Assembly (NCBI GenBank): GCA_900753315.1
Contig: CAADYP010000010.1
Span: 35,678 to 99,677 of the forward strand
Reading direction: 5' to 3'
Length of the DNA: 64,000 nt
Source: Clostridia bacterium
GTDB taxonomy: Bacteria; Bacillota; Clostridia; Christensenellales; UBA1242
Within the stretch, counting starts at the first letter, position 1, and each line of letters begins with the position of its first letter. The notes below the pieces were generated by a model, which ran no database searches, had not been told where the DNA came from, and saw only the letters and a program-made list of their open reading frames with translations. This document shows, one piece after another, positions 34,306-43,954 of the stretch. The translations under genes and the position numbers were made by a program.

Positions 34306-35508
34306 TTATTCAATAATTTGAGAAACAACACCAGAACCAACTGTTCTGCCACCTTCACGGATAGCGAAACGAAGTCCTTGTTCGATAGCGATTTCTTTGT
34401 TAAGAGTGATTGTCATCTTAACGTTATCACCAGGCATAACCATTTCTACACCTGCTGGAAGTTCGATTGTTCCAGTAACGTCAGTTGTTCTGAAATAGAA
34501 TTGTGGTCTATAACCATTGAAGAATGGAGTATGACGTCCGCCTTCTTCTTTCTTCAATACGTAAACTTCAGCTGCAAATTTTGTGTGTGGGTGAATTGAA
34601 CCTGGTTTGCAAAGAACTTGTCCTCTTTCGATTTCGTTTCTTTGAATACCACGAAGAAGAATACCAACGTTGTATCCTGCGATACCTTCGTCAACAGTCT
34701 TTCTAAACATTTCAACACCAGTTACAACTGTTTGTTTCTTTGAACCCATACCAACGATTTCAACAACATCGTTAACTCTTACTACACCTCTTTCGATTCT
34801 TCCTGTAGCAACAGTTCCACGACCTGTAATTGTAAATACGTCTTCAACAGGCATAAGGAAAGGTTTATCTGTATCTCTTTGAGGTTCTGGAATATAAGTA
34901 TCCAAAGCGTCAAGAAGTTCTTGGATGCACTTGCAAGCAGGATCTTCAACGTTTCCAGCTTGAGCAGCTTCCAATGCTTTAAGAGCAGATCCCTTAATAA
35001 TAGGAGTTTTGTCTCCTGGGAATCCATATTCTGTCAAAAGTTCTCTGATTTCCATTTCAACAAGGTCAAGCAATTCTGGATCGTCAACTTGATCTGTCTT
35101 GTTCATGAAAACAACGATGTATGGAACACCAACTTGTCTAGCAAGCAAAATGTGTTCTCTTGTTTGAGGCATAGGACCATCTGTAGCAGCAACAACAAGG
35201 ATAGCTCCATCCATTTGTGCAGCACCAGTAATCATGTTTTTAACATAATCTGCGTGTCCTGGGCAGTCAACGTGAGCATAGTGACGTTTGTCTGTTTGAT
35301 ACTCAACGTGTGATGTGTTAATTGTGATTCCTCTAGCCTTTTCTTCTGGGGCTTTATCGATTTCATCATATCTCATTTTTTGAGCGAAACCCTTAGCAGC
35401 ACTATACATTGTAATAGCAGCAGTAAGAGTAGTTTTACCATGGTCAACGTGACCAATAGTTCCAACGTTTACGTGTGGCTTTGTAATATCATATTTTCCT
35501 GTAGCCAT
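34306..35508 (-). CDS. tuf: Elongation factor Tu
   Basis: Delivers aminoacyl-tRNA to the ribosome. Complete 400-residue protein: GHVDHGKTTL, the switch I region RGITINTSHVEY, DCPGHADY and the NKTD motif MNKTDQVDD, then domains 2 and 3 ending in VGSGVVSQIIE. AAGGAG precedes the ATG. Last gene of the str operon, with its own promoter in the 113-base gap after fusA. Two structured repeats follow it directly. Confidence 0.98.
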   Translation of the reverse strand: MATGKYDITKPHVNVGTIGHVDHGKTTLTAAITMYSAAKGFAQKMRYDEIDKAPEEKARGITINTSHVEYQTDKRHYAHVDCPGHADYVKNMITGAAQMDGAILVVAATDGPMPQTREHILLARQVGVPYIVVFMNKTDQVDDPELLDLVEMEIRELLTEYGFPGDKTPIIKGSALKALEAAQAGNVEDPACKCIQELLDALDTYIPEPQRDTDKPFLMPVEDVFTITGRGTVATGRIERGVVRVNDVVEIVGMGSKKQTVVTGVEMFRKTVDEGIAGYNVGILLRGIQRNEIERGQVLCKPGSIHPHTKFAAEVYVLKKEEGGRHTPFFNGYRPQFYFRTTDVTGTIELPAGVEMVMPGDNVKMTITLNKEIAIEQGLRFAIREGGRTVGSGVVSQIIE

Positions 35509-35540
35509 TTTAATATCTCCTTTTTATGTTTTACTGTGAT

Positions 35541-35568
35541 ATTTTATCATATATTTTTGAAATGTCAA
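35541..35568 (-). promoter_or_regulatory. Internal promoter of tuf
   Basis: TTGACA and TAAAAT with a 16-base spacer and TGA just before the -10 box, between fusA and tuf. Confidence 0.65.
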
Positions 35569-35621
35569 AACAAATTTAACATTTTTTCAAAAATATTTAA
35601 TAAACATGTCTTTTTCAAGCA

Positions 35622-37697
35622 TTACGCTTGTTTCTTTCTTTGACCAACGATTGTTTCAGCAATGTTCTTTGGAACTTCAGCATATTTCAAGAATTCCATA
35701 GTGAATGTTCCACGACCTTGTGTTTGAGAACGAAGGTCAGTAGCATAACCAAACATTTCTCCAAGAGGAACTTCAGCGTTAACGACTTGAACACCAGGTT
35801 TTGTTTCGTTTCCAGTCAAAATTCCACGACGAGATGTAAGGTTACCCATAACTGTTCCAAGATAATCATCAGGAACTTCAACTTGAACTTTCATAATAGG
35901 TTCAAGAAGAACAGGGTTTGCTTTCAAAGCACCTTCCTTAAATGCCATAGATCCAGCGATCTTAAATGCCATTTCAGAAGAGTCAACTTCGTGGTAAGAA
36001 CCATCAATAACAGTAACTTTGAAGTCAACAGTTTCATATCCGGCAATAACACCATTTTTGCTTGCTTCTTGGATACCATTGTTAATTGGTTGGATATATT
36101 CTTTAGGAATAGAACCACCAACAGTCTTATCTTCAAAGACATAACCAGCACCTGGTTCAAGAGGTTCGATATCAATGATACAGTGACCATATTGTCCCTT
36201 ACCACCTGATTGTCTAACAAACTTGCCTTCGGCACGTGTTGCTTTTCTGATTGTTTCTTTGTAAGCAACTTGTGGTTTACCTACATTTGCTTCAACCTTA
36301 AATTCACGAAGAAGTCTATCAACGATAATTTCAAGGTGAAGTTCGCCCATCCCGGCGATAATTGTTTGACCAGTTTCTTGGTCAGTGTATGTTTTGAAAG
36401 TTGGGTCTTCTTCTGCAAGTTTAACAAGTGCAAGCACCATTTTTTCTTGCATCAACTTTGTTTTAGGTTCGATAGCAACCTTAATAACTGGTTCTGGGAA
36501 TTCCATACTTTCCAAAACTATTGGGTTCTTTTCATCACAAAGTGTTTCACCTGTGATAGTGTCTTTAAGACCAACGATAGCAGCGATGTCTCCAGCGCCA
36601 ACTTCTTTGATTTCTTCTCTTTGGTTTGCGTGCATTCTAATAAGACGACCAACTCTTTCTTTTTCACCCTTGTTTGAGTTGTAAACATAAGAGCCAGCTG
36701 TCAATTTTCCAGAGTAGACTCTGAAGAACGCAAGACGACCAACAAATGGGTCTGTCATAATCTTGAATGCAAGTCCAGCAAATGGAGCATCTTCACTTGG
36801 AGCTCTCTTTTCTGTTTCGCCAGTTTCTGGGTTTACACCTTCGATATGGTCGATGTCAAGTGGAGATGGCAAATACCATACCATAGCATCCAAAAGCATT
36901 TGAACACCCTTGTTTTTGTAAGATGAACCACACAAAACAGGGACAAGAATTCTTTCAATAGTAGCCTTTCTAAGAGCAACTTTGAGTTCATCAAGTGTGA
37001 TTTCTTCACCTTCAAAATATCTTTCGAGCAAAGCATCGTCTGTTTCAACGATTTTTTCAATCAATTCGTCATGGAGTTGTTGAGCTTTTGCTTTGTATTC
37101 TTCAGGGATTTCAACGATATCAATCTTTGTTCCCATGTCGTCTTCATAAACTTCAGCTTTCATTGTCAAAAGGTCGATAATTCCACTGAATGTATCAGCT
37201 TCACCGATTGGCATTTGAATAGCGATTGGGTTTGTTTTCAATCTATCTCTGATAGAATTTACACATCCATAAAAGTCTGCGGCATCTCTATCCATTTTGT
37301 TTACGTAGATGATTGTAGGCACTTTGTATTTTGTAGATTGACGCCAAACTGTTTCGGTTTGTGGTTGAACCTTGTCACGTGCAGAAAGCACAAGAACCGC
37401 TCCATCAAGAACTTTCAAAGAACGTTCAACTTCAACAGTGAAGTCAACGTGTCCAGGAGTGTCGATGATGTTGATTTTGTGACCTTTCCAGAAACAAGTT
37501 GTGCAGGCAGAAGTAATTGTGATACCTCTTTCTTGTTCTTGAGCCATCCAGTCCATTGTGGCAGCGCCGTCGTGAACTTCGCCAATTTTATGGTTTTTTC
37601 CTGTGTAAAACAAAATTCTTTCAGTTGTTGTTGTTTTACCAGCATCAATGTGGGCCATAATACCGACGTTTCTAGTCAATTCTAGATTTGTAGCCAT
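35622..37697 (-). CDS. fusA: Elongation factor G
   Basis: Translocation GTPase. The 691-residue protein shows AHIDAGKTTTTERIL, DTPGHVDF and NKMD in the G domain, and the domain IV loop region ending in AEVPKNIAETIVGQRKKQA. AAGGAG lies 8 bases before the ATG at 37697; an in-frame ATG 39 bases upstream has no ribosome site. Part of rpsL-rpsG-fusA-tuf. Confidence 0.98.
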   Translation of the reverse strand: MATNLELTRNVGIMAHIDAGKTTTTERILFYTGKNHKIGEVHDGAATMDWMAQEQERGITITSACTTCFWKGHKINIIDTPGHVDFTVEVERSLKVLDGAVLVLSARDKVQPQTETVWRQSTKYKVPTIIYVNKMDRDAADFYGCVNSIRDRLKTNPIAIQMPIGEADTFSGIIDLLTMKAEVYEDDMGTKIDIVEIPEEYKAKAQQLHDELIEKIVETDDALLERYFEGEEITLDELKVALRKATIERILVPVLCGSSYKNKGVQMLLDAMVWYLPSPLDIDHIEGVNPETGETEKRAPSEDAPFAGLAFKIMTDPFVGRLAFFRVYSGKLTAGSYVYNSNKGEKERVGRLIRMHANQREEIKEVGAGDIAAIVGLKDTITGETLCDEKNPIVLESMEFPEPVIKVAIEPKTKLMQEKMVLALVKLAEEDPTFKTYTDQETGQTIIAGMGELHLEIIVDRLLREFKVEANVGKPQVAYKETIRKATRAEGKFVRQSGGKGQYGHCIIDIEPLEPGAGYVFEDKTVGGSIPKEYIQPINNGIQEASKNGVIAGYETVDFKVTVIDGSYHEVDSSEMAFKIAGSMAFKEGALKANPVLLEPIMKVQVEVPDDYLGTVMGNLTSRRGILTGNETKPGVQVVNAEVPLGEMFGYATDLRSQTQGRGTFTMEFLKYAEVPKNIAETIVGQRKKQA

Positions 37698-37853
37698 AAA
37701 TTTTCTCCTTAAATTTTTTCTTTTTGTTTGATGCACAAGGCATAAATTTGTATTGTAGAAAGATTATTGTCATTTCCATTGGTTTTATCCTAGGCAATTT
37801 TCATTGTTTGACCATATCTTTCAAATTTGTTTTTGTCGTAATATATGAAAATA

Positions 37854-38327
37854 TTACCATTTGTAATGAGCGAAAGCCTTGTTAGCTTCAGCCATTCTGT
37901 GCATTTCGTCACGCTTTTTGATTGAAGCGCCTGCATTGTTGTAAGCGTCGATAAGTTCGCCAGCGAGTTTTTCATCCATATTTCTTTCACCAGTTCTCTT
38001 TCTAGCATTTGCAACAATCCAACGAATAGCAAGAGTTTGTCTTCTTTCAGGACGGATTTCCATAGGAACTTGGTAAGTTGCACCACCAACTCTACGTCCT
38101 TTTGTTTCAAGCATAGGTTTAACATTTTCGATTGCTGTCAAGCAAACATCAAGAGGTTCCAAACTTGTCTTTTCTTTGATAATATCGAAAGAACCATAAA
38201 CAATTCTTTGAGCAAGTCCTTTTTTACCGCTCATCATAACTTGGTTGATAAGTTTTGTAACAACTTTGTTATTGTAAATTGGATCTGGTAAAACGTCTTT
38301 CTTAACCGCACTATTTCTTCTTGGCAT
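37854..38327 (-). CDS. rpsG: 30S ribosomal protein S7
   Basis: A 157-residue primary 16S rRNA-binding protein starting MPRRNSAVKKDVLPDP and ending MAEANKAFAHYKW. AAAAGGAG precedes the ATG. A 156-base gap separates it from fusA and shows no strong promoter; the gap may carry control sites that I could not identify. Confidence 0.97.
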   Translation of the reverse strand: MPRRNSAVKKDVLPDPIYNNKVVTKLINQVMMSGKKGLAQRIVYGSFDIIKEKTSLEPLDVCLTAIENVKPMLETKGRRVGGATYQVPMEIRPERRQTLAIRWIVANARKRTGERNMDEKLAGELIDAYNNAGASIKKRDEMHRMAEANKAFAHYKW

Positions 38328-38373
38328 TGGTTTTACTCCTTTTGTTAATTTTGATTTTTGTTTTTAGTGGTTA

Positions 38374-38754
38374 TTATTTGCCACTCTTTGGTCTTTTAGC
38401 ACCATATTTAGAACGGCTTTGTTTTCTGTTTGCAACACCAGCTGTATCAAGTGTTCCACGAACGATGTGATAACGCACACCAGGAAGATCCTTAACACGT
38501 CCGCCACGAACAAGAACAACGCTGTGTTCTTGCAAGTTGTGTCCAATACCAGGAATGTAGCATGTTCCTTCTTGTCCATTTGAAAGTTTTACTCTGGCAA
38601 TTTTTCTAAGAGCTGAGTTAGGCTTTTTAGGAGTTGCTGTTCTTACTGACAAGCAAACACCACGTTTTTGTGGGCATTCTTCCAAAAGTGGAGCCTTCTT
38701 CTTCTTTTCAAATGTTTTTCTACCATTTCTTACAAGTTGGTTAAATGTAGGCAT
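38374..38754 (-). CDS. rpsL: 30S ribosomal protein S12
   Basis: A decoding-centre protein of 126 residues, starting MPTFNQLVRNGRK, with the KKPNSALRKIARVKLSNG loop and GVRYHIVRGTLDTAGV. The Lys residues at the streptomycin-relevant sites are present. AGGAG precedes the ATG. First gene of the str operon. Confidence 0.98.
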   Translation of the reverse strand: MPTFNQLVRNGRKTFEKKKKAPLLEECPQKRGVCLSVRTATPKKPNSALRKIARVKLSNGQEGTCYIPGIGHNLQEHSVVLVRGGRVKDLPGVRYHIVRGTLDTAGVANRKQSRSKYGAKRPKSGK

Positions 38755-38810
38755 AGTTTTCTCCTTTCTTTAAAATTTTCAGTTTTAAATCTTGAATGGA
38801 TTTGTCATAA

Positions 38811-38840
38811 AAAAGACACGGCTTTTTGGTTTCCGTGTCA
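38811..38840 (-). terminator. Terminator-like hairpin in the str operon leader
   Basis: GACACGG and CCGTGTC arms with an 11-base loop and then TTTTTT, lying about 60-90 bases before rpsL and downstream of the only good promoter. It could end an upstream transcript or act as an attenuator for the operon. Confidence 0.7.
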
Positions 38841-38986
38841 ATGAAAAATGCTTTTTATTTGAAACATGAACAACACTAGTCTCTTCGACCTCCAAGAAAA
38901 ATCTTGAATCGGTGCAAACTTTCGTCCACCTGTTGTTTGTTTATGCTTTTAACAAGCACTGTCTCCGACAACGAAACACAATGCTT

Positions 38987-39015
38987 ATTATAAATATCTT
39001 GCACCGCTTTGTCAA
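38987..39015 (-). promoter_or_regulatory. Perfect consensus promoter of the str operon
   Basis: TTGACA and TATAAT with exactly 17 bases between, about 235 bases before rpsL. The 399-base gap 38755-39153 holds only this promoter, the leader and the hairpin; an ORF spanning it (38876-39076, TTG start, no ribosome site) is probably spurious. Confidence 0.8.
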
Positions 39016-39153
39016 GTGTTTTTGGCGACAAATTCGCAATAAATGTCAAAATTTTCTTGTTCAAACACTCCCGCAAAAAATCACTGTCAAAAAATGCGGT
39101 TTGATATAATATTTTTTAATTAAATTGAAGTATAATTTTGTCTTTCAAAGGAA

Positions 39154-39486
39154 TTATCTTTTCTTCTTCTTTTTTACATATTGTCCTTGCAAAAGTGTCA
39201 ACATGACCCCTGTGCTGTCTCCAGCAAGCGTTGGTCCAAATGGTCCATTTTTGAAATAGACAGGTTTTGTTGGTTTCCAGCAAGCAGGGCATTCTGCATT
39301 GTTGCAAGTCCAATAAAGACTACGCCCAGAACCGACATAAGCACGAATTGCGGTGTCTATTGACCAAGAAATAACTTGAGGCAAAATGTTTCCGGCTTTC
39401 AGTTTTTTCTTATCTTCTCCGGGTTCTGTCCCTATTGGCACCATTTCCAACGACAACAATTGTTTACAAACAGGACACTTTAGCAT
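39154..39486 (-). CDS. Unknown Cys-rich (zinc-ribbon-like) protein
   Basis: A 110-residue protein with CPVC at residues 4-7 and CNNAECPAC near 61-69, spaced like a split zinc-binding site. Between them are hydrophobic and Gly-rich stretches, and the protein ends in a run of Lys/Arg. AGGAGAA precedes the ATG. It sits 32 bases behind ligA and before the str promoter. No family is recognised. Confidence 0.6.
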   Translation of the reverse strand: MLKCPVCKQLLSLEMVPIGTEPGEDKKKLKAGNILPQVISWSIDTAIRAYVGSGRSLYWTCNNAECPACWKPTKPVYFKNGPFGPTLAGDSTGVMLTLLQGQYVKKKKKR

Positions 39487-39518
39487 AATTTTCTCCTAAG
39501 TTTAGTATAACATAAAAT

Positions 39519-41477
39519 CTAGTCATTATCAAGAAATTTTGCAAAAAATTCACTCTCTGACAAAACCGGCACACCCAAACTTTTTGCTTTTTCAAGTTTG
39601 CTTCCCGCTTCCTCTCCAGCCAAAACATACGATGTGTTTTTTGATACAGAAGACGCAGTTTTTCCACCATTCTCTTCAATTATCTTTGTCATATCTGGTC
39701 TCGAATAATTTGGAAGAGTCCCAGTAAGCACAAAAGTAAGTCCTTGCAATTTGTTTGATTTTACTGTTGAGTTGTTTTCAATATGGACACCAGCAGCAAA
39801 CAATCTGTCAATTTCATTCAAATTATCTTCATCTTTGAAGAAATCAAAAATATTTTTTGCAATCACATCTCCAATATCTTCCACTGCCAAAAGCTGGTCA
39901 TATGTGGCATTTTCGAGTTTTTCCAATGTTTCAAACGTTTTTGCTAAATCTTTTGCAGTTTTTATTCCAACTTCACTTATACCAAGCCCATAAACAAATC
40001 TATAAAGTTCAATTTTTTTGCTTTTTTCAAGGCTTGATAAAACATTGTCCGCTTTTTTGTCCTTAAATTTTTCCAAAGATACCAACTGTTCTTTTGTGAT
40101 GTTGTATAAATCAGAATAATGTCTCACCCCCAAATCATCATAAAATTGAATGATTGTTTTTTCAGAAAGTCCTTCAATATTGAAAGCTTCTCTCTCAACA
40201 AAATGCGTAAGCCTTGCAACAATCTGCTCTTTGCAGTTGTCATGATTTGGACAAAAAACAAGCGGCCCCTTTTTGATAAGTGCAGTTCCACAACAAGGAC
40301 AAACTTTTGGTTCTTCGATTTCTTTTGAATTGTCATATTTCTCTGCGAGCCCCAAAACTTCTGGAATAACCTCATTGCTTCGTCTTATAAACACACGACT
40401 GTTGATATAAACCTTTTTCTTACGTATGTCATCAATATTGTTGAGTGTAGCACGAGAAATTGTTGCACCTGCAAGTTGAACTGGTTCAAGAAGTGCTGTT
40501 GGAGAAACCTTTCCTGTTCTACCCACCTGCCAAATAACATCGTTGAGCATTGTCGAGATTTCTTCCGCTTCAAATTTGTATGCTCTCGCCCATTTTGGAA
40601 ACTTGTTTGTATAACCAATTTCTTCTCTTGGTGCAACCTCATTGAGTTTGACAACAGCCCCGTCAATCATAACATCAAGATTGTCCTTATCTTTATCAAT
40701 CATGTTAATGATATCTTCCGCTTCCTTTTCTGTCTTAACAATCTTGAAAAAGTCGCCAGTTTTGAAACCGTTGTCTTTGATAAAATCATGCATCTCTTCT
40801 TGAGTTTTGAAAGTTTTCCCTTCGCTCAAAAGCACAGCATAACAAAAATAATCAAGTTGCCTTTTCGCAGTCTCTTTTGGGTCAAGATTTCTTATCGCTC
40901 CTGCCACTCCATTTCTTGGATTTTTCAAAGGTTCGTCAGCGGTTTTGTTGTAACGCCTAAAACTTGAATTTGTCATCATTCCTTCGCCCTGCAAAATCAA
41001 TCTGCCCTTGAAAGGGATTTCAAGTGGAACGCTTTTTATCGTCTTGACTTGTTCTGTAACATCTTCGCCAATTTCGCCGTTTCCACGAGTTGTAGCACAA
41101 ACAAATTTTCCATCATTATATTCCGTAACAATCGTCAATCCATCAAATTTGTATTCAACCGCAAAAGTTGGATTTTTGATATATTTTTTCATATCGGCAA
41201 AAAACGACCTTAATTCGTCAAACGAACGCACTTTGCCCATAGAATACAATCTTACCTCATGCTTTTTCTTAACAAACTTTGAAAGCACATCTCCACCGAC
41301 TCTTTGAGTTGGAGAGTTTGGCAAAATAACTCCTGTTTCTTTTTCCAAATCAACAAGTTCGTCATACAATTTATCATACTCTTTATCAGAAATTGTAGGA
41401 TTGTCGAGTTCATAATAATTCTTGTTGTGATACAAAACAAGTTCAACCAATTCTTTCATTCTGTCAAGTTTATTCAT
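39519..41477 (-). CDS. ligA: NAD-dependent DNA ligase
   Basis: Seals nicks in replication and repair. The 652-residue protein has the adenylation motif VEYKFDGLTI with the catalytic Lys, a four-Cys zinc finger (CPCCGTALIKKG then CPNHDNC), HhH repeats and a C-terminal BRCT domain (LQGLTFVLTGTLPNYSRPDM). It overlaps the pcrA stop by eight bases, with GGAGG before the ATG; the upstream in-frame start within pcrA is rejected. pcrA-ligA pairing is classical in Firmicutes. Confidence 0.96.
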   Translation of the reverse strand: MNKLDRMKELVELVLYHNKNYYELDNPTISDKEYDKLYDELVDLEKETGVILPNSPTQRVGGDVLSKFVKKKHEVRLYSMGKVRSFDELRSFFADMKKYIKNPTFAVEYKFDGLTIVTEYNDGKFVCATTRGNGEIGEDVTEQVKTIKSVPLEIPFKGRLILQGEGMMTNSSFRRYNKTADEPLKNPRNGVAGAIRNLDPKETAKRQLDYFCYAVLLSEGKTFKTQEEMHDFIKDNGFKTGDFFKIVKTEKEAEDIINMIDKDKDNLDVMIDGAVVKLNEVAPREEIGYTNKFPKWARAYKFEAEEISTMLNDVIWQVGRTGKVSPTALLEPVQLAGATISRATLNNIDDIRKKKVYINSRVFIRRSNEVIPEVLGLAEKYDNSKEIEEPKVCPCCGTALIKKGPLVFCPNHDNCKEQIVARLTHFVEREAFNIEGLSEKTIIQFYDDLGVRHYSDLYNITKEQLVSLEKFKDKKADNVLSSLEKSKKIELYRFVYGLGISEVGIKTAKDLAKTFETLEKLENATYDQLLAVEDIGDVIAKNIFDFFKDEDNLNEIDRLFAAGVHIENNSTVKSNKLQGLTFVLTGTLPNYSRPDMTKIIEENGGKTASSVSKNTSYVLAGEEAGSKLEKAKSLGVPVLSESEFFAKFLDND

Positions 41478-43593
41478 TGTCCGCCTCCACTTTTTCAAGA
41501 TTTTTTGAATTGAGCATAATCTCTTTTATTCCAAAATCTTCAAAATCAATTGTGCCTACAAGACCATCATCTGAAACTTTTACAATTTTTCCTTCACCAT
41601 ATCTTGCCAAATAAACCTTGTCTCCAACAGCAAATCCACTGTCAAAAACTTCCTTTGTTTCTGGTTTGAAGAAGTCATCTCCACCATACACCCTTGGCTT
41701 TTTCTTGTCAACAATGCCAAGTTCTTTCAAAAATCTACTTTCTGTGGTGTAGTTGCTCTTTCCATACATAAATCGCTTGCACGCATGCACAAGAAAAATC
41801 TTCTCTTCTGCACGAGTTATTGCGACATACATAAGTCGCCTTTCTTCTTCCATTTCGGCATTTGAATATATCGCTCTTGAAAGTGGAAAAATTCCTTCTT
41901 CAAGACCAACCACAAAAACCACCTTAAACTCAAGCCCTTTGACTGCATGAATAGTAGCAATTGAAACTGCTCCTGCTTCTTGAATATCATCATTGTCTGC
42001 TCGAAGCATAACATTTGCCAAATAATCAGCAAGTGAACAACCTTCGTTTTCTTTCTCAAAGTCCTGAACACTAGAATAAAAGCTGTCAATATTTCCAAGT
42101 CTGTTTATTGCTTCTTCATCTTTTCCAGAAAAAGCCTCGTCAATCTTGAAAGTCTTCACGACTTTTTGAACAAAATCAAAAAGTGAAAGTGTGTCCATTT
42201 GTGCATTTAAATCTTTGATGCTTTCAACAAACTTTCCAAGTTTTGAATGGTATTTTGAAAATTCAAATTTGTCACTCAAAAGATATTCCAAAACCATCTT
42301 GTCTCCGGCTTCTTCTTGCAATTTTGAAAGTGCCACATCGCCAATTCCACGCTTTGGGAAATTGATAATTTTAAAGAGTGAAATTTCATCTTTTGGATTG
42401 ACAAAAATAGACAAATAAGCCAAGATAATTTTTATCTCTGCCCTGTCAAAAAACTTCATTCCACCATAAACTTTGTAAGGTATATTGCACGCCAAAAGAG
42501 CCTCTTCAAAAGGTCTTGACATAGCATTTATTCTCATCAAAACAGCAAAGTCGTCATAAGAATATCCTTCAGTCATCAAATCATCTATTGTGCGAGCAAC
42601 AAACATCGCTTCATCTCTTTCATCAAATGCCGTATAAACGACAGGTGGGGCACCGCTATCTTTTTCAGTCCAAAGGTTTTTCTTCAATCTTTCAGTGTTG
42701 TTTGCAATAACATTGTTCGCCAAAGTCAAAATGTTTTTTGTTGAGCGATAATTTCTTTCAAGCTTGAAAGTTCTTACATCTTCAAAGTCGTTTTTCAAAT
42801 TGAAAATATTGTGGAAATTTGCCCCTCTCCATGAATAAATACATTGGTCTTCATCACCAACGACAAACAAGTTTTTATGAACACTCGCAAGCATCTTGAC
42901 AAGTTTGTATTGAACAAGGTTTGTATCTTGAAATTCATCAACCAAAATGTAGTGGAATCTGTCCGCATATTTAAACAAAACCTCTTTAAAATTGTTAAAC
43001 AAAAAGAGAGTTTTGTTGAGCAAATCGTCAAAATCAAGAGCATTGTTTTTGTGCAAATAATTTTCATATTCAAAACAAATTTTTTGATAAGTGACAAGGT
43101 TTGAATTTCTGTCATATTCTCGAAGCGCCGAAAAATATTCTTCAATATCAAGCCCTTTGTTTTTGATGTTATCAAGATGCATTTCCACCTTTTCAAGTTC
43201 GTCATCAAGGCAAAAATGTGCCTTCAAAAGGTCTTTCAAAATTTTTGTTCTGTCATTCTCTGCGATGATAGTAAAATTTTTTGTATATCCGTCCAAAAAC
43301 TCAATGTTTTCTCTCAAAATTCTCACACACATTGAGTGGAAAGTCGAAATCCAAACACCCCTATCACACATTTTTGAGACTCTTTCTTTCATCTCATTTG
43401 TCGCCTTGTTTGTGAAAGTGATAGCCAAGATGTTGTAAGGTGAAACGCCATTTTCAATCAAATAACAAATTCGATGCGTCAAAAGTCTAGTCTTGCCACT
43501 GCCCGCTCCAGCAGTAACCAAAACCACCCCATCAATCTGCATCAACGCTTGTTTTTGTTCGTCATTCAGCGAACTGATATCATAATCGCTCAT
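41470..43593 (-). CDS. pcrA: ATP-dependent DNA helicase PcrA/UvrD
   Basis: Superfamily 1A helicase for repair and plasmid/replication fork processing. Walker A is TAGAGSGKTRLLTHRI near residue 25, with DEFQDTN (motif II), GDEDQCIYSWRGA (motif III), ERNYRST (IV) and TIHAVKGLEF (V). The C-terminal region ends in a tudor-like fold (VGDKVYLARYGEGKIVKV). I choose the ATG giving MSDYDISSL; another ATG lies two codons earlier. Neither has a ribosome site; a promoter -10 box ends only eight bases upstream. Confidence 0.95.
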   Translation of the reverse strand: MSDYDISSLNDEQKQALMQIDGVVLVTAGAGSGKTRLLTHRICYLIENGVSPYNILAITFTNKATNEMKERVSKMCDRGVWISTFHSMCVRILRENIEFLDGYTKNFTIIAENDRTKILKDLLKAHFCLDDELEKVEMHLDNIKNKGLDIEEYFSALREYDRNSNLVTYQKICFEYENYLHKNNALDFDDLLNKTLFLFNNFKEVLFKYADRFHYILVDEFQDTNLVQYKLVKMLASVHKNLFVVGDEDQCIYSWRGANFHNIFNLKNDFEDVRTFKLERNYRSTKNILTLANNVIANNTERLKKNLWTEKDSGAPPVVYTAFDERDEAMFVARTIDDLMTEGYSYDDFAVLMRINAMSRPFEEALLACNIPYKVYGGMKFFDRAEIKIILAYLSIFVNPKDEISLFKIINFPKRGIGDVALSKLQEEAGDKMVLEYLLSDKFEFSKYHSKLGKFVESIKDLNAQMDTLSLFDFVQKVVKTFKIDEAFSGKDEEAINRLGNIDSFYSSVQDFEKENEGCSLADYLANVMLRADNDDIQEAGAVSIATIHAVKGLEFKVVFVVGLEEGIFPLSRAIYSNAEMEEERRLMYVAITRAEEKIFLVHACKRFMYGKSNYTTESRFLKELGIVDKKKPRVYGGDDFFKPETKEVFDSGFAVGDKVYLARYGEGKIVKVSDDGLVGTIDFEDFGIKEIMLNSKNLEKVEADNE

Positions 43594-43601
43594 ATACATG
43601 C

Positions 43602-43629
43602 ATTTTAGCACAAAACGAAAGTTTATCAA
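43602..43629 (-). promoter_or_regulatory. Promoter abutting pcrA (leaderless candidate)
   Basis: TTGATA at 43629-43624, a 16-base spacer and TAAAAT at 43607-43602. The start codons at 43599 and 43593 lie within ten bases, leaving no room for a Shine-Dalgarno sequence. Confidence 0.5.
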
Positions 43630-43657
43630 AGTGATTAAAACAAGTTTTTTAGATAAA

Positions 43658-43690
43658 AAAACAGACTTGATTTTTTCAAGTCTGTTTGGT
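43658..43690 (-). terminator. Terminator of rpsU
   Basis: AAACAGACTTGA and TCAAGTCTGTTT arms with a T run on the minus strand. Confidence 0.85.
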
Positions 43691-43694
43691 TTTA

Positions 43695-43877
43695 TTAACC
43701 TCTTTTTCTAGCTCTTTTTCTAGCGTTTTCGCTCTTTTTCTTTTTAGCAACGCTTGGTTTGTCATAAGCTTCTTTCTTTCTTATATCACCAATAATACCA
43801 TCTTTTTGGCATTTTCTTTTAAATCTTTTCAAAGCGCTTTCAAGAGATTCGTTTTCTCCTACTTTAACTGTTGTCAT
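43695..43877 (-). CDS. rpsU: 30S ribosomal protein S21
   Basis: A 60-residue protein with the S21 pattern VGENESLESALKRFKRKCQKDGIIGDIRKKE and a basic tail ENARKRARKRG. AAGGTGGTGAG precedes the ATG. Monocistronic, with its own promoter and terminator, near the heat-shock/mtaB unit as in many Firmicutes. Confidence 0.96.
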   Translation of the reverse strand: MTTVKVGENESLESALKRFKRKCQKDGIIGDIRKKEAYDKPSVAKKKKSENARKRARKRG

Positions 43878-43915
43878 TCTTTCTCACCACCTTTCAAGGT
43901 CACAATTCTGCGTCA

Positions 43916-43944
43916 ATAATAACATATTAAACTCTGTTTGTCAA
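43916..43944 (-). promoter_or_regulatory. Promoter of rpsU
   Basis: TTGACA and TATTAT with a 17-base spacer, about 35 bases before the start codon. Confidence 0.75.
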
Positions 43945-43954
43945 CCTTTTATAC

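Noticed and set aside
35622..37697. Long ORFs antisense to fusA, dnaK and PFOR
   Set aside because: They follow from codon bias of the highly expressed genes and show no ribosome sites or protein-like composition.
38876..39076. A 66-codon ORF upstream of rpsL
   Set aside because: TTG start with no ribosome site, and the perfect consensus promoter of the str operon lies inside it; probably a chance ORF.
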